A program made the position numbers and the translations under genes. The notes below the pieces were generated by a model. That model saw nothing but the letters and a program-made list of their open reading frames with translations, made no database searches and was not told where the DNA came from. Positions 15,405 through 24,164 of a stretch of DNA of 64,000 bases are shown here, piece by piece. Where the stretch lies: the NCBI GenBank assembly GCA_020628645.1, contig JAHDES010000007.1, forward strand, positions 62,001-126,000, read 5' to 3'. This DNA is from Saprospiraceae bacterium (GTDB taxonomy: Bacteria > Bacteroidota > Bacteroidia > Chitinophagales > Saprospiraceae). Positions within the stretch are counted from its first letter, which is position 1. Every line of letters starts with the position of its first letter.

Positions 15405-15895
15405 TAAAAGGAACGGCACATGTTTATGGCGATAATATCGATACTGATCGCATCATCCCAGGGAAATATACCAAGACGCTGGATATTTCTGCTTTAGCAG
15501 CGCATGTTTTAGAAGACTTGGATCCCAGTTTTAGAACAAAAGTAAAACAGGGAGATATTTTAGTGGCGGGAGATAATTTTGGATGTGGTTCTTCTAGGGA
15601 ACAAGCCCCTATTGCGATAAAGGAAATCGGTGTTTCCGTCGTTATTGCAAGATATTTTGCGCGTATTTTTTTTAGGAATGCAATTAATATTGGTTTACCT
15701 GTATTAGAAATTCCAAATCATACTATTGCTGAAAATGATAAATTAGAAATTGATTTACAAAATGGAAAAGTCATCAATTTAACTACTCAAAAAAGCTATC
15801 AAGCAACACCTTTACCAAAGGTCATGATTGATATTTTAAAAGAAGGAGGTATGGTGGCTTATTTAAAGAAAAATGGTACTTATATTTTAGATTAA
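15401..15895 (+). CDS. LeuD-like aconitase-family small subunit (second copy)
   Basis: A 164-residue swivel-domain subunit with all classical motifs: AHVYGDNIDTDRIIPGKYT near the start, GDNFGCGSSREQAP in the middle, and FFRNAINIGLPVLE. It overlaps its large-subunit partner by 4 bp. In contrast to the small subunit at 1259-1783, the substrate loop is intact, so this pair should be a working two-subunit hydratase/isomerase. The gap downstream to the FAD gene (216 bp) is packed with palindromes, so mRNA levels may change after this gene. Confidence 0.9.
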   Translation: MIKGTAHVYGDNIDTDRIIPGKYTKTLDISALAAHVLEDLDPSFRTKVKQGDILVAGDNFGCGSSREQAPIAIKEIGVSVVIARYFARIFFRNAINIGLPVLEIPNHTIAENDKLEIDLQNGKVINLTTQKSYQATPLPKVMIDILKEGGMVAYLKKNGTYILD

Positions 15896-16111
15896 ACGCC
15901 AAATCAAAATTAATGACATTTACCTGCCAGTCACCATTAACTTTGGTGGCAGACTGGTTTTCGCGTTTCTAAATGTGGCAAGAGATTGATTTTCAATCAA
16001 GAACGCGACCATTTTTAGAAACGCTTAATGAAAATTACTTATTAATTCCTGTCCGCCGTGACTATTTAGTTTGCGACAGGCGGGTTTTTGGCTTACTGCT
16101 TAATAAACAAA
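15896..16111. repeat. Palindrome-rich intergenic region inside the operon
   Basis: Three palindromic units follow one another. A REP-like unit lies at 15923-15957 (CCTGCCAGTC with GGCAGACTGG). An inverted repeat at 15963-16024 pairs GCGTTTCTAAA with TTTAGAAACGC around an inner GATTGA/TCAATC stem. A second REP-like unit lies at 16048-16084 (CCTGTCCGCC with GACAGGCGGG), followed by T5. They could attenuate or process the polycistronic mRNA. No protein-coding gene is supported in this gap. Confidence 0.7.
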
Positions 16112-17533
16112 ATGTACGATATACTTATCATAGGAGCTGGAACTGCTGGTATGGCATGCGCCATTACTGCCGCACAACAGGGCGCAAAAGTAGCCGTGAT
16201 AGAAAAAGCAGACCATATTGGTGGGGCATTGCATTGGTCGGGAGGACATATGAGTGCAGGAGGTACGCGTCGTCAAAAACAACTAGGCATTGAAGATTCT
16301 CCAGAAAAACACCTAGCTGACATCTTTCGCATTAATGATAGTACTGGAGATTTAACGCTTACCAAAATGGCCGTTTACGAAGCGCCAAAAACAATAGATT
16401 GGCTAGAAGATTTAGGGTTTGACTTTGCTCCTGAATGTCCAAGAATCATTTATGGCCATGTCCCTTATACCGAAGCACGTACACATTATGGCACCAATAA
16501 AGCTCTTTCTATTTATAAAGTCCTTCGTCCACTTTGGGATAAACAAGTTGAAGAAGGAAATATAGATTTATTTCTAGAAACAACTTTAACAGCTTTAAGA
16601 AAAAATGAGGGTCGATTTAATGAAGCCGTTACGAATAAACAATCATTTTTTGGCAAATATATCGTCCTCACGACGGGTGGTTATGGGAGCAATCCTGCTT
16701 ATTTTAATGCCAAACATCCTAATACCCCTTTGATGAGTTCTAGCTACCCTACTGCAACAGGTGATGGGCATCAAATTATTGAAGATTTGGGTGGTGTCTT
16801 TGAATATGGTAAGTTTCATCTCCCCAGTTTAGGAGGCGTAGAATTAGAAGAAGGACGTTGTAATTTTAATGAAGCTTGGGCAATGGTCTTAACGTCTATC
16901 TATCGACCAGCACGAGAAATATACGTCAACAAGCATGGAAAACGCTTTATGAATGAAAATGAACCCAATGCTGATACCAGAGAGCGAATCGTCGTGCAGC
17001 AACCCGATTGGAAATTCTGGATCATTTTCGATGAAACCGCCTTATTGGAACGAAATGCAGGTGGTGCTGAAAATTCAATCATGATTGGCTGGGATACTGA
17101 CAAAATCAAAGCAGTCGCAAAAGAAGAAAAATTCATTTGGCAGGCTTCTTCTATCGAGGAACTTTGTACAAAAGCTGGTTTACCTTATCTAACCACAAAA
17201 AAGACAATAGATACCTTCAATGAAGCATGCGATAATAAAATAGATACCGAGTTTGGAAGAACACAGTTAAACCATAAAATTCAAACTGCTCATTACTATG
17301 CACTTCTCGTTCACGCTTCAGTTTTGGTGACCTTTGGAGGAATGAAAGTAAACGAACAATTACAAATCGTTGATAAACAAGGTGAGGTGATGCAGGGTTT
17401 GTATGCAGCAGGGGAATTATTGGGTTTGGGAGCGACGAGCGGTTCAGCTTTTTGTAGTGGTATGGCGATTACGCCTGCTTTGAGTTTTGGACGAATACTT
17501 GGAAAAAAATTAAGTACAAAAATCAATGGATAG
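16112..17533 (+). CDS. FAD-dependent fumarate reductase/ketosteroid-dehydrogenase-type flavoprotein
   Basis: A 473-residue flavoprotein of the FAD-binding-2 (fumarate reductase/succinate dehydrogenase) family. I start at the ATG at 16112 because it gives MYDILIIGAGTAGMACAITAAQQG, with the dinucleotide fold at the N-terminus; an upstream start at 16088 adds eight unlikely residues. AVIEKADHIGGALHWSGGHMSAGG is the second FAD contact. GLYAAGELLGLGATSGSAFCSGMAITPALSFGRI is the C-terminal FAD block. No signal peptide or haem-binding CxxCH is present, so it is cytosolic. Family members reduce or form C=C bonds adjacent to carbonyls. It overlaps the CoA-transferase gene by 8 bp, suggesting that it acts on the acid or its CoA ester. 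Confidence 0.88.
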   Translation: MYDILIIGAGTAGMACAITAAQQGAKVAVIEKADHIGGALHWSGGHMSAGGTRRQKQLGIEDSPEKHLADIFRINDSTGDLTLTKMAVYEAPKTIDWLEDLGFDFAPECPRIIYGHVPYTEARTHYGTNKALSIYKVLRPLWDKQVEEGNIDLFLETTLTALRKNEGRFNEAVTNKQSFFGKYIVLTTGGYGSNPAYFNAKHPNTPLMSSSYPTATGDGHQIIEDLGGVFEYGKFHLPSLGGVELEEGRCNFNEAWAMVLTSIYRPAREIYVNKHGKRFMNENEPNADTRERIVVQQPDWKFWIIFDETALLERNAGGAENSIMIGWDTDKIKAVAKEEKFIWQASSIEELCTKAGLPYLTTKKTIDTFNEACDNKIDTEFGRTQLNHKIQTAHYYALLVHASVLVTFGGMKVNEQLQIVDKQGEVMQGLYAAGELLGLGATSGSAFCSGMAITPALSFGRILGKKLSTKING

Positions 17534-18698
17534 TTTACCTTTAAAAGGGCTTCGTGTCCTCGAATTCACCCATGCCGTCATGGGCCCTTGTACGGGCTTA
17601 CTCCTAGCTGATATGGGCGCAGAGGTTATTCATGTCGAACCTCCTCATGGCGATCATACGCGCCGATTAAAAGGCTTTGGAACGGGTTATTTTTGGATGT
17701 ACAATCGGAATAAAAAAAGCCTCACCGTCAATTTGAAAGAAGAAAAAGGTAAAGCATTGATTTACCAATTGGCAAAAGAGGTCGATATTTTGGTTGAAAA
17801 TTTTGGTCCTGGTACTATGGATCGTTTGGGCTTTAGTTATGAAAAAATGAATCAATTAAATGAGCGATTAATCTATTGTTCTTTAAAAGGATTTTTAGAT
17901 GGGCCTTATCAAAAACGACACGCGATGGACGAAGTAGTGCAAATGATGGGGGGCTTGGCGTATATGACAGGTCGCCCTGGAGATCCGCTTCGTGCAGGAA
18001 CATCCGCTATTGATATTACGGGAGGCATGTTTGGTTATATCGGTATTTTACAAGCCTTGTATGAACGAGAAAAAACCAATAAAGGCAAATTTGTAAAAGC
18101 TGCTTTGTATGAAACTTGTACTTTTTTGATGGGACAACACATGGCTTATGCTTCTCAAATTGATTATCAAGTACCGCCTATGCCAGCTCGTGTAAGTGCG
18201 TGGTCCATTTATAAAGTATTTGATACCAAAGATGCAGACAAGATATTTATTGGCATTATTAGCGAAAAACATTGGGAACGTTTTTGTCAGTTTTTTGAAT
18301 GGGAAGATTGGTTAGAAGATGAACGGCTTAGTACTAATAACGGTCGAATAGATGAACGAGCATGGTTTATTCCTGAATTGGATAAAAGGGTGGCTCAATT
18401 TACTAAAAGCGAAATTAGCCAAAAGTGTGATGCTGCCAATATTCCCTTCGCCCCTATCGCTAGACCCGAAGATTTATTTGATGATCCACAATTGAATCAA
18501 GGAAATCAGTTATTGGAAACCATCATGCCGAATGGACAAATGACTAAACTTCCAAAATTTCCAATTCAATATGGAGATACAGAAGTAAAATTACATAGCC
18601 AACCACCAGAAATTGGTGAACATACAACAGAATTGTTAGCAGCGCTGGGGTATACCAAAGAAGAAATCAAAACATTGAAAAATCAATCAATAATTTAA
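17526..18698 (+). CDS. CaiB/BaiF family (class III) CoA-transferase
   Basis: A 390-residue protein of the family III CoA-transferases, the usual length. It has LKGLRVLEFTHAVMGPCTGLLLADMGAEVIHVEPPHGDHTR at the N-terminus, VDILVENFGPGTMDRLG, and the catalytic Asp (about residue 135) in HAMDEVVQMMGGLAYMTGRPGDP. This Asp forms the covalent aspartyl-CoA intermediate. The enzyme moves CoA between acids, for example from succinyl-CoA to a dicarboxylate. It provides the activation step that the HMG-CoA-lyase-like enzyme would need. It overlaps the flavoprotein gene by 8 bp and precedes the amidohydrolase by 9 bp. Confidence 0.92.
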   Translation: MDSLPLKGLRVLEFTHAVMGPCTGLLLADMGAEVIHVEPPHGDHTRRLKGFGTGYFWMYNRNKKSLTVNLKEEKGKALIYQLAKEVDILVENFGPGTMDRLGFSYEKMNQLNERLIYCSLKGFLDGPYQKRHAMDEVVQMMGGLAYMTGRPGDPLRAGTSAIDITGGMFGYIGILQALYEREKTNKGKFVKAALYETCTFLMGQHMAYASQIDYQVPPMPARVSAWSIYKVFDTKDADKIFIGIISEKHWERFCQFFEWEDWLEDERLSTNNGRIDERAWFIPELDKRVAQFTKSEISQKCDAANIPFAPIARPEDLFDDPQLNQGNQLLETIMPNGQMTKLPKFPIQYGDTEVKLHSQPPEIGEHTTELLAALGYTKEEIKTLKNQSII

Positions 18699-18707
18699 AA
18701 TTTAAAC

Positions 18708-20171
18708 ATGCTAGACTTAATTATTAAAAATGCACGTGTCGTTCGACCCAATAAACAACACATTGACTTGCTTGATTTGGGTATTAAAGACGGAAAATTT
18801 ACCAAAATAGCTCCTGAGATAAAAGCAGAAGACGCCAAAAAAGTTATTGATGCCAAACAACAATTAGCCTTTCCCGGATTAGTGGATGCGCACATGCATA
18901 CGGGTATCTATTCGCACCTAAGTGAAGATGCCATTACCGAGAGTAAAGCCGCAGCTATGGGAGGGGTGACCACGAGTATCAACTACATGCGTACGGGCAA
19001 ATATTATTTATATAAAACAGGCCCCTATGCAGATTTTTTTCCTGAGGTCTTAGATATTTCAAATGGTCGGTTTCATGTAGATTATGCCTATCACTTGGCC
19101 CCTATTCGTTATGAACATCGAGAAGAAATAGAAATGTTGATTGAAAAATTTGGCGTGACCTCTTTCAAAATATTCATGTTTTATGGTAGTCATGGTTTAC
19201 ATGGTAAATCGTCTAAAGGTAGTCAAAACGAATTTTTGATGACTCCTGAAGGTGAACAGTATGATATTGCCCATTTTGAATTTATCATGCGCGCTATTCA
19301 AAAAGCAATGCTCGCAAATCCAGATAAAAAAGATGAAATCAGTCTTAGCCTACACTGCGAAACCGCCGAAATTATGCGGGCATACACAGAAATTGTTGAG
19401 CGAGATAAAAGTCTAACTGGTTTGAGAGCGTATAGTGCATCTCGTCCGCCACATTCTGAAGGACTCGCGATATTTATTGCTGGATATTTGGCCCATGAAA
19501 CGGATTGTGCGAATATCAATTTATTGCATTTATCCTCTAAAAAAGCCGTAGATGCGGCCCTAATGATGGAACAAGTATTTCCACATATTAATTTCAAAAA
19601 AGAAGTAACGATAGGTCATCTACTATTAGATTACGACTCCCCTGCTGCGGGTCATGCTAAGGTAAATCCACCCATTCGTTCACGTGAAAATGTTGAGTAT
19701 TTATGGCAATGTTTATTGGATAGAAAATTAGATTGGGTGGTTAGTGATCATGCTTGTTGCTCTGCTGAATTTAAAAAAGATCCGAATGATCCAGAGAATA
19801 TATTCTTGGCTAAATCTGGTTTTGGAGGTACAGAATACCTTTTATCTGGATTGGTTTCAGAAGGAAGCAAACGAGGAATGAGTTACAATCATATGGCGGA
19901 ACTCGTGTGCTGGAATCCTGCTAAACGGTATGGCTTGCGTAGTAAAGGAGATATTGCCTTGGGGTATGATGCCGATGTGGTTTTATTCGATCCGCATGAA
20001 AGCTTTGTAGTTCGTGCGGCAGAGTCTGAAAGTGCGCAGGGGTATACCCCTTTTGAGGGAGTAGAATTGAATGGCAAAGTAAAATCTACTTTTCTTCGTG
20101 GGAACTTAATTTTCCACAATGACGAAATCATTGGCGAAGCAAAAGGACAATATTTAGCGCGACCTTATTAA
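18708..20171 (+). CDS. Dihydropyrimidinase/hydantoinase-type cyclic amidohydrolase
   Basis: A 487-residue amidohydrolase, typical of the family. Metal and carbamyl-lysine motifs are seen: GLVDAHMHTG (His62, His64), SFKIFMFYG (probable carboxylated Lys154), LSLHCE, LLHLSSKKAV, and VVSDHACC (catalytic Asp-His). The end has the usual GYDADVVLFDP composite-domain signature. It hydrolyses a cyclic amide, imide or ureide ring. As the last gene of the rightward operon it indicates that the pathway substrate or an intermediate contains a lactam, imide or pyrimidine-like ring. A strong terminator follows at 20223-20257. Confidence 0.9.
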   Translation: MLDLIIKNARVVRPNKQHIDLLDLGIKDGKFTKIAPEIKAEDAKKVIDAKQQLAFPGLVDAHMHTGIYSHLSEDAITESKAAAMGGVTTSINYMRTGKYYLYKTGPYADFFPEVLDISNGRFHVDYAYHLAPIRYEHREEIEMLIEKFGVTSFKIFMFYGSHGLHGKSSKGSQNEFLMTPEGEQYDIAHFEFIMRAIQKAMLANPDKKDEISLSLHCETAEIMRAYTEIVERDKSLTGLRAYSASRPPHSEGLAIFIAGYLAHETDCANINLLHLSSKKAVDAALMMEQVFPHINFKKEVTIGHLLLDYDSPAAGHAKVNPPIRSRENVEYLWQCLLDRKLDWVVSDHACCSAEFKKDPNDPENIFLAKSGFGGTEYLLSGLVSEGSKRGMSYNHMAELVCWNPAKRYGLRSKGDIALGYDADVVLFDPHESFVVRAAESESAQGYTPFEGVELNGKVKSTFLRGNLIFHNDEIIGEAKGQYLARPY

Positions 20172-20222
20172 ATACGTTATTTCCAGTCATCATAAATATG
20201 ATAGATCAATTCTGAGGTCTTA

Positions 20223-20257
20223 AAGAAAATCTCCTTTAAAGAAAGGGAGATTTTCTT
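20223..20257 (+). terminator. Terminator of the rightward catabolic operon
   Basis: Perfect 12-bp arms AAGAAAATCTCC and GGAGATTTTCTT flank an 11-nt loop, followed by CTTTAG. It lies 52 bp after the amidohydrolase stop. Confidence 0.8.
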
Positions 20258-20287
20258 CTTTAGGGATTATTAAAGGTTTTCTTCTGT

Positions 20288-20411
20288 GTACAGGACAAAA
20301 CTTAGGAAGCGTGTTCTTTTTTAAGGGCAACGCAATAAATTACGTTGGAACAAGCCTCTTTTCAAGGTGATTTTTTACGAAAAACTTTGTTTTTCCTTTT
20401 TATAAGGAACC
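20288..20411 (+). repeat. Small dispersed repeat, copy 1 (degenerate right end)
   Basis: About 124 bp that align with 31072-31195. Shared parts are GTACAGGACAAAA at the left end, GTTCTTTTTT, the hairpin CAACG-CAATAAATTA-CGTTG, and TTTCAAGGTG. The right end reads TTTTTATAAGGAAC rather than TTTTTATCCTGTAC, so the terminal inverted repeat is lost. TAGGGATTATT occurs on both sides (20261-20271 and 20415-20425). It lies upstream of a DUF4157 gene. Confidence 0.65.
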
Positions 20412-20499
20412 CTATAGGGATTATTGAAATATATTGTTTTTTAATATAAAAAATATTATATTACAATTTGAAAATTTTTCCTTTTGTAAAACTACACCC

Positions 20500-22623
20500 A
20501 TGGCAAAGCATATTGAGAAGCAAGAACGTAATTATCCTGTTCGACGTTTTCAAGCAACAACAAACAACAACAAAAAATCATCCTACTATCCCTTAGTAGA
20601 TAATAGTCCTCAAGCGATTCAAATGCGTCAGCTTAAAGCGCACATTCAAGAACAACAAAAAATAGATCCTTTCTTTTATTTACGAGATACTACTACTCTT
20701 CAAAAAAAAGAAAATAAAACTGGATTGCCTGATGATCTTAAAACGGGTGTCGAAAACCTTTCTGGCTTCGCTATGGATGATGTTAACGTCCACTACAATT
20801 CCCCCAAGCCCGCCCAACTCCAAGCCCACGCCTACGCGCAAGGCACCGACATCCACCTCGCCCCCGGTCAAGAAAAACACCTCCCCCACGAAGCTTGGCA
20901 CGTCGTACAACAAAAACAAGGGCGCGTCCAACCAACTATGCAAATGAAAGCCAAAGTCAATATTAATGATGATCCAAAATTGGAAAAAGAAGCCGATGTG
21001 ATGGGCGCGAAAGCACTTGATCCTAATTCATCAAGTCATGCTTCTTCAAAAGAATCTTTGCAAAAAGTAGCTTTAGAAAATGAAACTAGTACTGCTCAAA
21101 GGTGGCCTTTTTCAAAAAAGATTTCAGTCGGGGATTCAGGACGGACAAATAAAGATGGCGTAACCGTACATATCGACAATAGTAAAATGAGCAATGCCTT
21201 TAGAAAAAAAGCCAAAGGACTCAAAGTCGGTATCTTGAAAAAAGGAGTAATGCTAAAGGTTGTAGAGCATCTAGCTGAAAAAGAAAAAGTAGCAAAAAAT
21301 AAAAAATTATTAGTAGAAGTTCCTGTAGATGCCTTCCAAAATGGATTTCTCCGACAAGGGAACTTAGCTGAAGAAAATGAAGATCAAGTCAATTTTGTAA
21401 GAGGCTATGTTACCATAAAGCATATTGATTTTGGTCGATTAAATGATGATGATGAATTCATTTATGATGATGTGATGGCTAGCGATAAAGACAAAAAGGA
21501 AGCAATGAATAAAGTTTTTAAAGAAATGAATGAAGACACTACCTTTATCAATAATATTACTACCGAAGAAGTCGACAAAAAAGGATACTTAATCAAACAA
21601 GTCATAAAGAAAGCACTCGAACAAGGTACAACGGTCTTATCAGCTGCGGGCAAAACCATTAGTAAACAAGCCATAAAATTAGCAGACAAAAAAATTAAAA
21701 CTGCGCTCGAAAAACACCTCGCTTACATTAAAAAAAATAACCTAGATAGCGATGGCTTAGAAGAATTTTTGGCTGATACAGGTTTTAAAGATAAAATGAA
21801 GCTGAAAGTTCAAAGTCTTTTTATTGATTTGAAAACAAATACCTTTAAAACCTTACTCAATCAAAACGAAATTGCCAAGAACTTACAACGCGCAGGAAAT
21901 CAAAATGATTACGTTTATTTGTACAAAATGGAAGCTATCTTAGCCAAACGAGAAGCTACTATCAATAAATATTTCCAACAAGGCTTAATTGATAGTAATC
22001 AACACGATTTTCTACAAAATAAAATCACCAGCAATCGTTCACAAATTCAAACCTATCTCAATGATCACATTCTCGGAAGTGCTGCCTATGAAGAACAATT
22101 TGGAGCTGACCCACAACATGCCCCTAATAATGCCCCAATCATCGAAGAAAATAGAATGCCCTTAGAGCCGATTATCGAACAGCGCGAAAGAAGTACTACT
22201 AATTTATCTGATTTAGTTGATGAAAACTTCCTTAATGCTATACAGGAAGACGATGTACAAGAAGAACAGGTGGACGATGCCATTCCAGAAGCACCACTTG
22301 AAGAACAACAAGAGCAGCAAGAAGAACAAGCACCACAAGAAGCCGCTCAAAATAATGCGAATCCCGAAAATGTAGCTGTACCGAATCCTGATGAACAATA
22401 CCATGTATTCATGCGACAACTAATGGATTTGATTGGATTACGAGGCGAATACGCTAATTTTTACATCGAGCTTCAAAATGCTTTACTACAAGATAATCCC
22501 GAGCAATTCTTGATGGGTATAGCAATAGAGGAAGAAGATGATTTAGAAGCACAGGAATTAAGAAATAGAGAAGAACCCGCCCAAGAAGAAGAGGACGAAA
22601 GACAGGCAGGCATGCTATTGTGA
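20500..22623 (+). CDS. DUF4157 (eCIS-associated) protein with unknown C-terminal payload
   Basis: About 707 residues from the ATG at 20500; an in-frame start at 20434 adds 22 unlikely residues. Residues about 31-50 carry LVDNSPQAIQMRQLKAHIQ, the N-terminal motif that recurs in eCIS-linked DUF4157 proteins. Residues 75-170 are the DUF4157 core, with the putative zinc motif HEAWH (130-134) followed by VVQQ, and EKEADVMG at 163-170. The rest (about 180-707) is charged, helical and coiled-coil-like, ending in a Glu/Gln-rich tail; no toxin domain was recognised. The family is encoded beside contractile injection systems and is thought to be loaded as cargo. The core DNA is strikingly GC-rich compared with the rest of the gene. 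Confidence 0.82.
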   Translation: MAKHIEKQERNYPVRRFQATTNNNKKSSYYPLVDNSPQAIQMRQLKAHIQEQQKIDPFFYLRDTTTLQKKENKTGLPDDLKTGVENLSGFAMDDVNVHYNSPKPAQLQAHAYAQGTDIHLAPGQEKHLPHEAWHVVQQKQGRVQPTMQMKAKVNINDDPKLEKEADVMGAKALDPNSSSHASSKESLQKVALENETSTAQRWPFSKKISVGDSGRTNKDGVTVHIDNSKMSNAFRKKAKGLKVGILKKGVMLKVVEHLAEKEKVAKNKKLLVEVPVDAFQNGFLRQGNLAEENEDQVNFVRGYVTIKHIDFGRLNDDDEFIYDDVMASDKDKKEAMNKVFKEMNEDTTFINNITTEEVDKKGYLIKQVIKKALEQGTTVLSAAGKTISKQAIKLADKKIKTALEKHLAYIKKNNLDSDGLEEFLADTGFKDKMKLKVQSLFIDLKTNTFKTLLNQNEIAKNLQRAGNQNDYVYLYKMEAILAKREATINKYFQQGLIDSNQHDFLQNKITSNRSQIQTYLNDHILGSAAYEEQFGADPQHAPNNAPIIEENRMPLEPIIEQRERSTTNLSDLVDENFLNAIQEDDVQEEQVDDAIPEAPLEEQQEQQEEQAPQEAAQNNANPENVAVPNPDEQYHVFMRQLMDLIGLRGEYANFYIELQNALLQDNPEQFLMGIAIEEEDDLEAQELRNREEPAQEEEDERQAGMLL

Positions 22624-22706
22624 TACCATTTTGTTAGGACATAGAAAACGTATTGTTTTTGGCAATATGTTTGCATTGGTTTATATATAAAATAATTTAA
22701 TGCATT

Positions 22707-24164
22707 ATGTCCGAACGAATACATCAAGAACGAACCGAAGAAAGCCCTCGTCGATTTGAAGCGACGCCATCCAAATCCACTCCACTAAGTACAAAAGGAT
22801 TCGCCTACAATGATTCGACTGCTACCCTGATGCGAAAAATCAAAGCCGAGCAAAAAAAGAATCCTCCTCCCCGACTAGTAGACAATCGCCCAGAAGCCAT
22901 TCAGATGCGAAAGCTAAAAGCACACATTCAAGAACAGCAAAAAAAGAATCCTCCTCCTCGACTAGTGGACAATCGCCCAGAAGCTATTCAGATGCGAAAG
23001 CTAAAAGCACACATTCAGGAACAGCAAAAAATAGATCCCTTCTTTTATCTGCGAGAAAATACCCCCGTTCAACAACAGACGAATGACGCTACAACAACAG
23101 AAGCCCCACTCCAAAAAAAGGAAAACAAAACTGGACTACCCGACGACCTCAAAACAGGTGTCGAAAATCTCTCTGGCTTGGCTATGGATGATGTAAAGGT
23201 GCACTACAACTCTCCCAAGCCTGCCCAACTCCAAGCCCACGCCTACGCGCAAGGTACGGACATCCACCTCGCCCCCGGTCAAGAAAAACACCTCCCCCAC
23301 GAAGCTTGGCACGTCGTCCAACAAAAACAAGGACGCGTAAAACCGACCACCCAACTCAAAGGAAAAGTGAATGTAAATGATGATCCGAAATTGGAAAAAG
23401 AAGCGGATGTGATGGGGGGAAAGGCTAAAAGATTAACAACAGAAAATGCTATTAAAAAATTAGACAGAAAAAATACCGATTCTGCTAAAACTATACAGAA
23501 AATTCGTATTGAAGAAGGCTATAACATAATAGATTATGCAAGCCTTTATGATTATATTGAAGATGATTTTGGAATAGATGAATCTATGAGCCAGGACTTA
23601 AAAGACGAGTTAGTTGCATTAAAACTTAAAGATATAGATTTTATTAAAGAAGATTATGAAGGTATTACTTTAGTAATTGATGATCAAACTCAGTTACTTA
23701 ATTTTATTAAATTACTTAGTAAAGGTCATGAATCAATAAATGAAATTATTGAAAAATTCTCCCCCAAAAAAAACCTCCCTCATCAATTTCATACTGCTAA
23801 AGAAAAAGGTGTAAATGAAGATGGTCTGAAATGGCTCGATAAAAATAAAAATAATAAACTAGCACATTCTTTCTCAAAAGCAAAGACGGTTGGTGAATTA
23901 ACTACAAAATGGGGAAATGATGATTATTCAAATGCACTTAAACATAAAAAAACTAATTCAGCTTTACAAGCTCTAAAAAAAGGACATGTGACTAAAGCAA
24001 AAGAAAACTTTATAGAGGTTTTAAACTTTAGAATTAAACAAAATAACGATCAAGCTACTTTAGAAACAGATGAAAAATCAAAAGAGAATCAACGAGACGG
24101 TCATGATCATTTCATTAAAGTTCTAAAAGGAATCATAGAACAATTGGATAAGTACCCTAATTGA
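22707..24164 (+). CDS. DUF4157 (eCIS-associated) protein, sister with different payload
   Basis: A 485-residue protein. After MSERIHQERTEESPRRFEAT it holds two tandem 29-residue units (51-108), each with PPPRLVDNRPEAIQMRKL, the recurring eCIS cargo motif. The DUF4157 core (about 136-235) is nearly identical to that of the upstream gene and has HEAWH at 198-202 and EKEADVMGG. The C-terminal half (about 240-485) is AT-rich, rich in Asp, Glu and Lys, unrelated to the neighbour's tail, and not recognised. It contains a hydrophobic segment (GITLVIDDQTQLLNFIKLL) and basic helices. The pair looks like a cargo family with exchanged tails. It lies 83 bp after the upstream gene on the same strand. Confidence 0.82.
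   Translation: MSERIHQERTEESPRRFEATPSKSTPLSTKGFAYNDSTATLMRKIKAEQKKNPPPRLVDNRPEAIQMRKLKAHIQEQQKKNPPPRLVDNRPEAIQMRKLKAHIQEQQKIDPFFYLRENTPVQQQTNDATTTEAPLQKKENKTGLPDDLKTGVENLSGLAMDDVKVHYNSPKPAQLQAHAYAQGTDIHLAPGQEKHLPHEAWHVVQQKQGRVKPTTQLKGKVNVNDDPKLEKEADVMGGKAKRLTTENAIKKLDRKNTDSAKTIQKIRIEEGYNIIDYASLYDYIEDDFGIDESMSQDLKDELVALKLKDIDFIKEDYEGITLVIDDQTQLLNFIKLLSKGHESINEIIEKFSPKKNLPHQFHTAKEKGVNEDGLKWLDKNKNNKLAHSFSKAKTVGELTTKWGNDDYSNALKHKKTNSALQALKKGHVTKAKENFIEVLNFRIKQNNDQATLETDEKSKENQRDGHDHFIKVLKGIIEQLDKYPN
22857..23030 (+). repeat. Tandem 87-bp coding repeat (two units)
   Basis: Two 87-bp units encode residues 51-79 and 80-108 of the DUF4157 protein. They are nearly identical in DNA and each carries VDNRPEAIQMRKLKAHIQEQQ. 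A single related unit is present in the upstream paralogue. Confidence 0.85.

Noticed and set aside
15973-16293. A 106-codon plus-strand ORF before and into the flavoprotein gene
   Set aside because: It overlaps the true flavoprotein start in another frame and runs through a palindrome region; its translation is basic and aromatic with no protein pattern.
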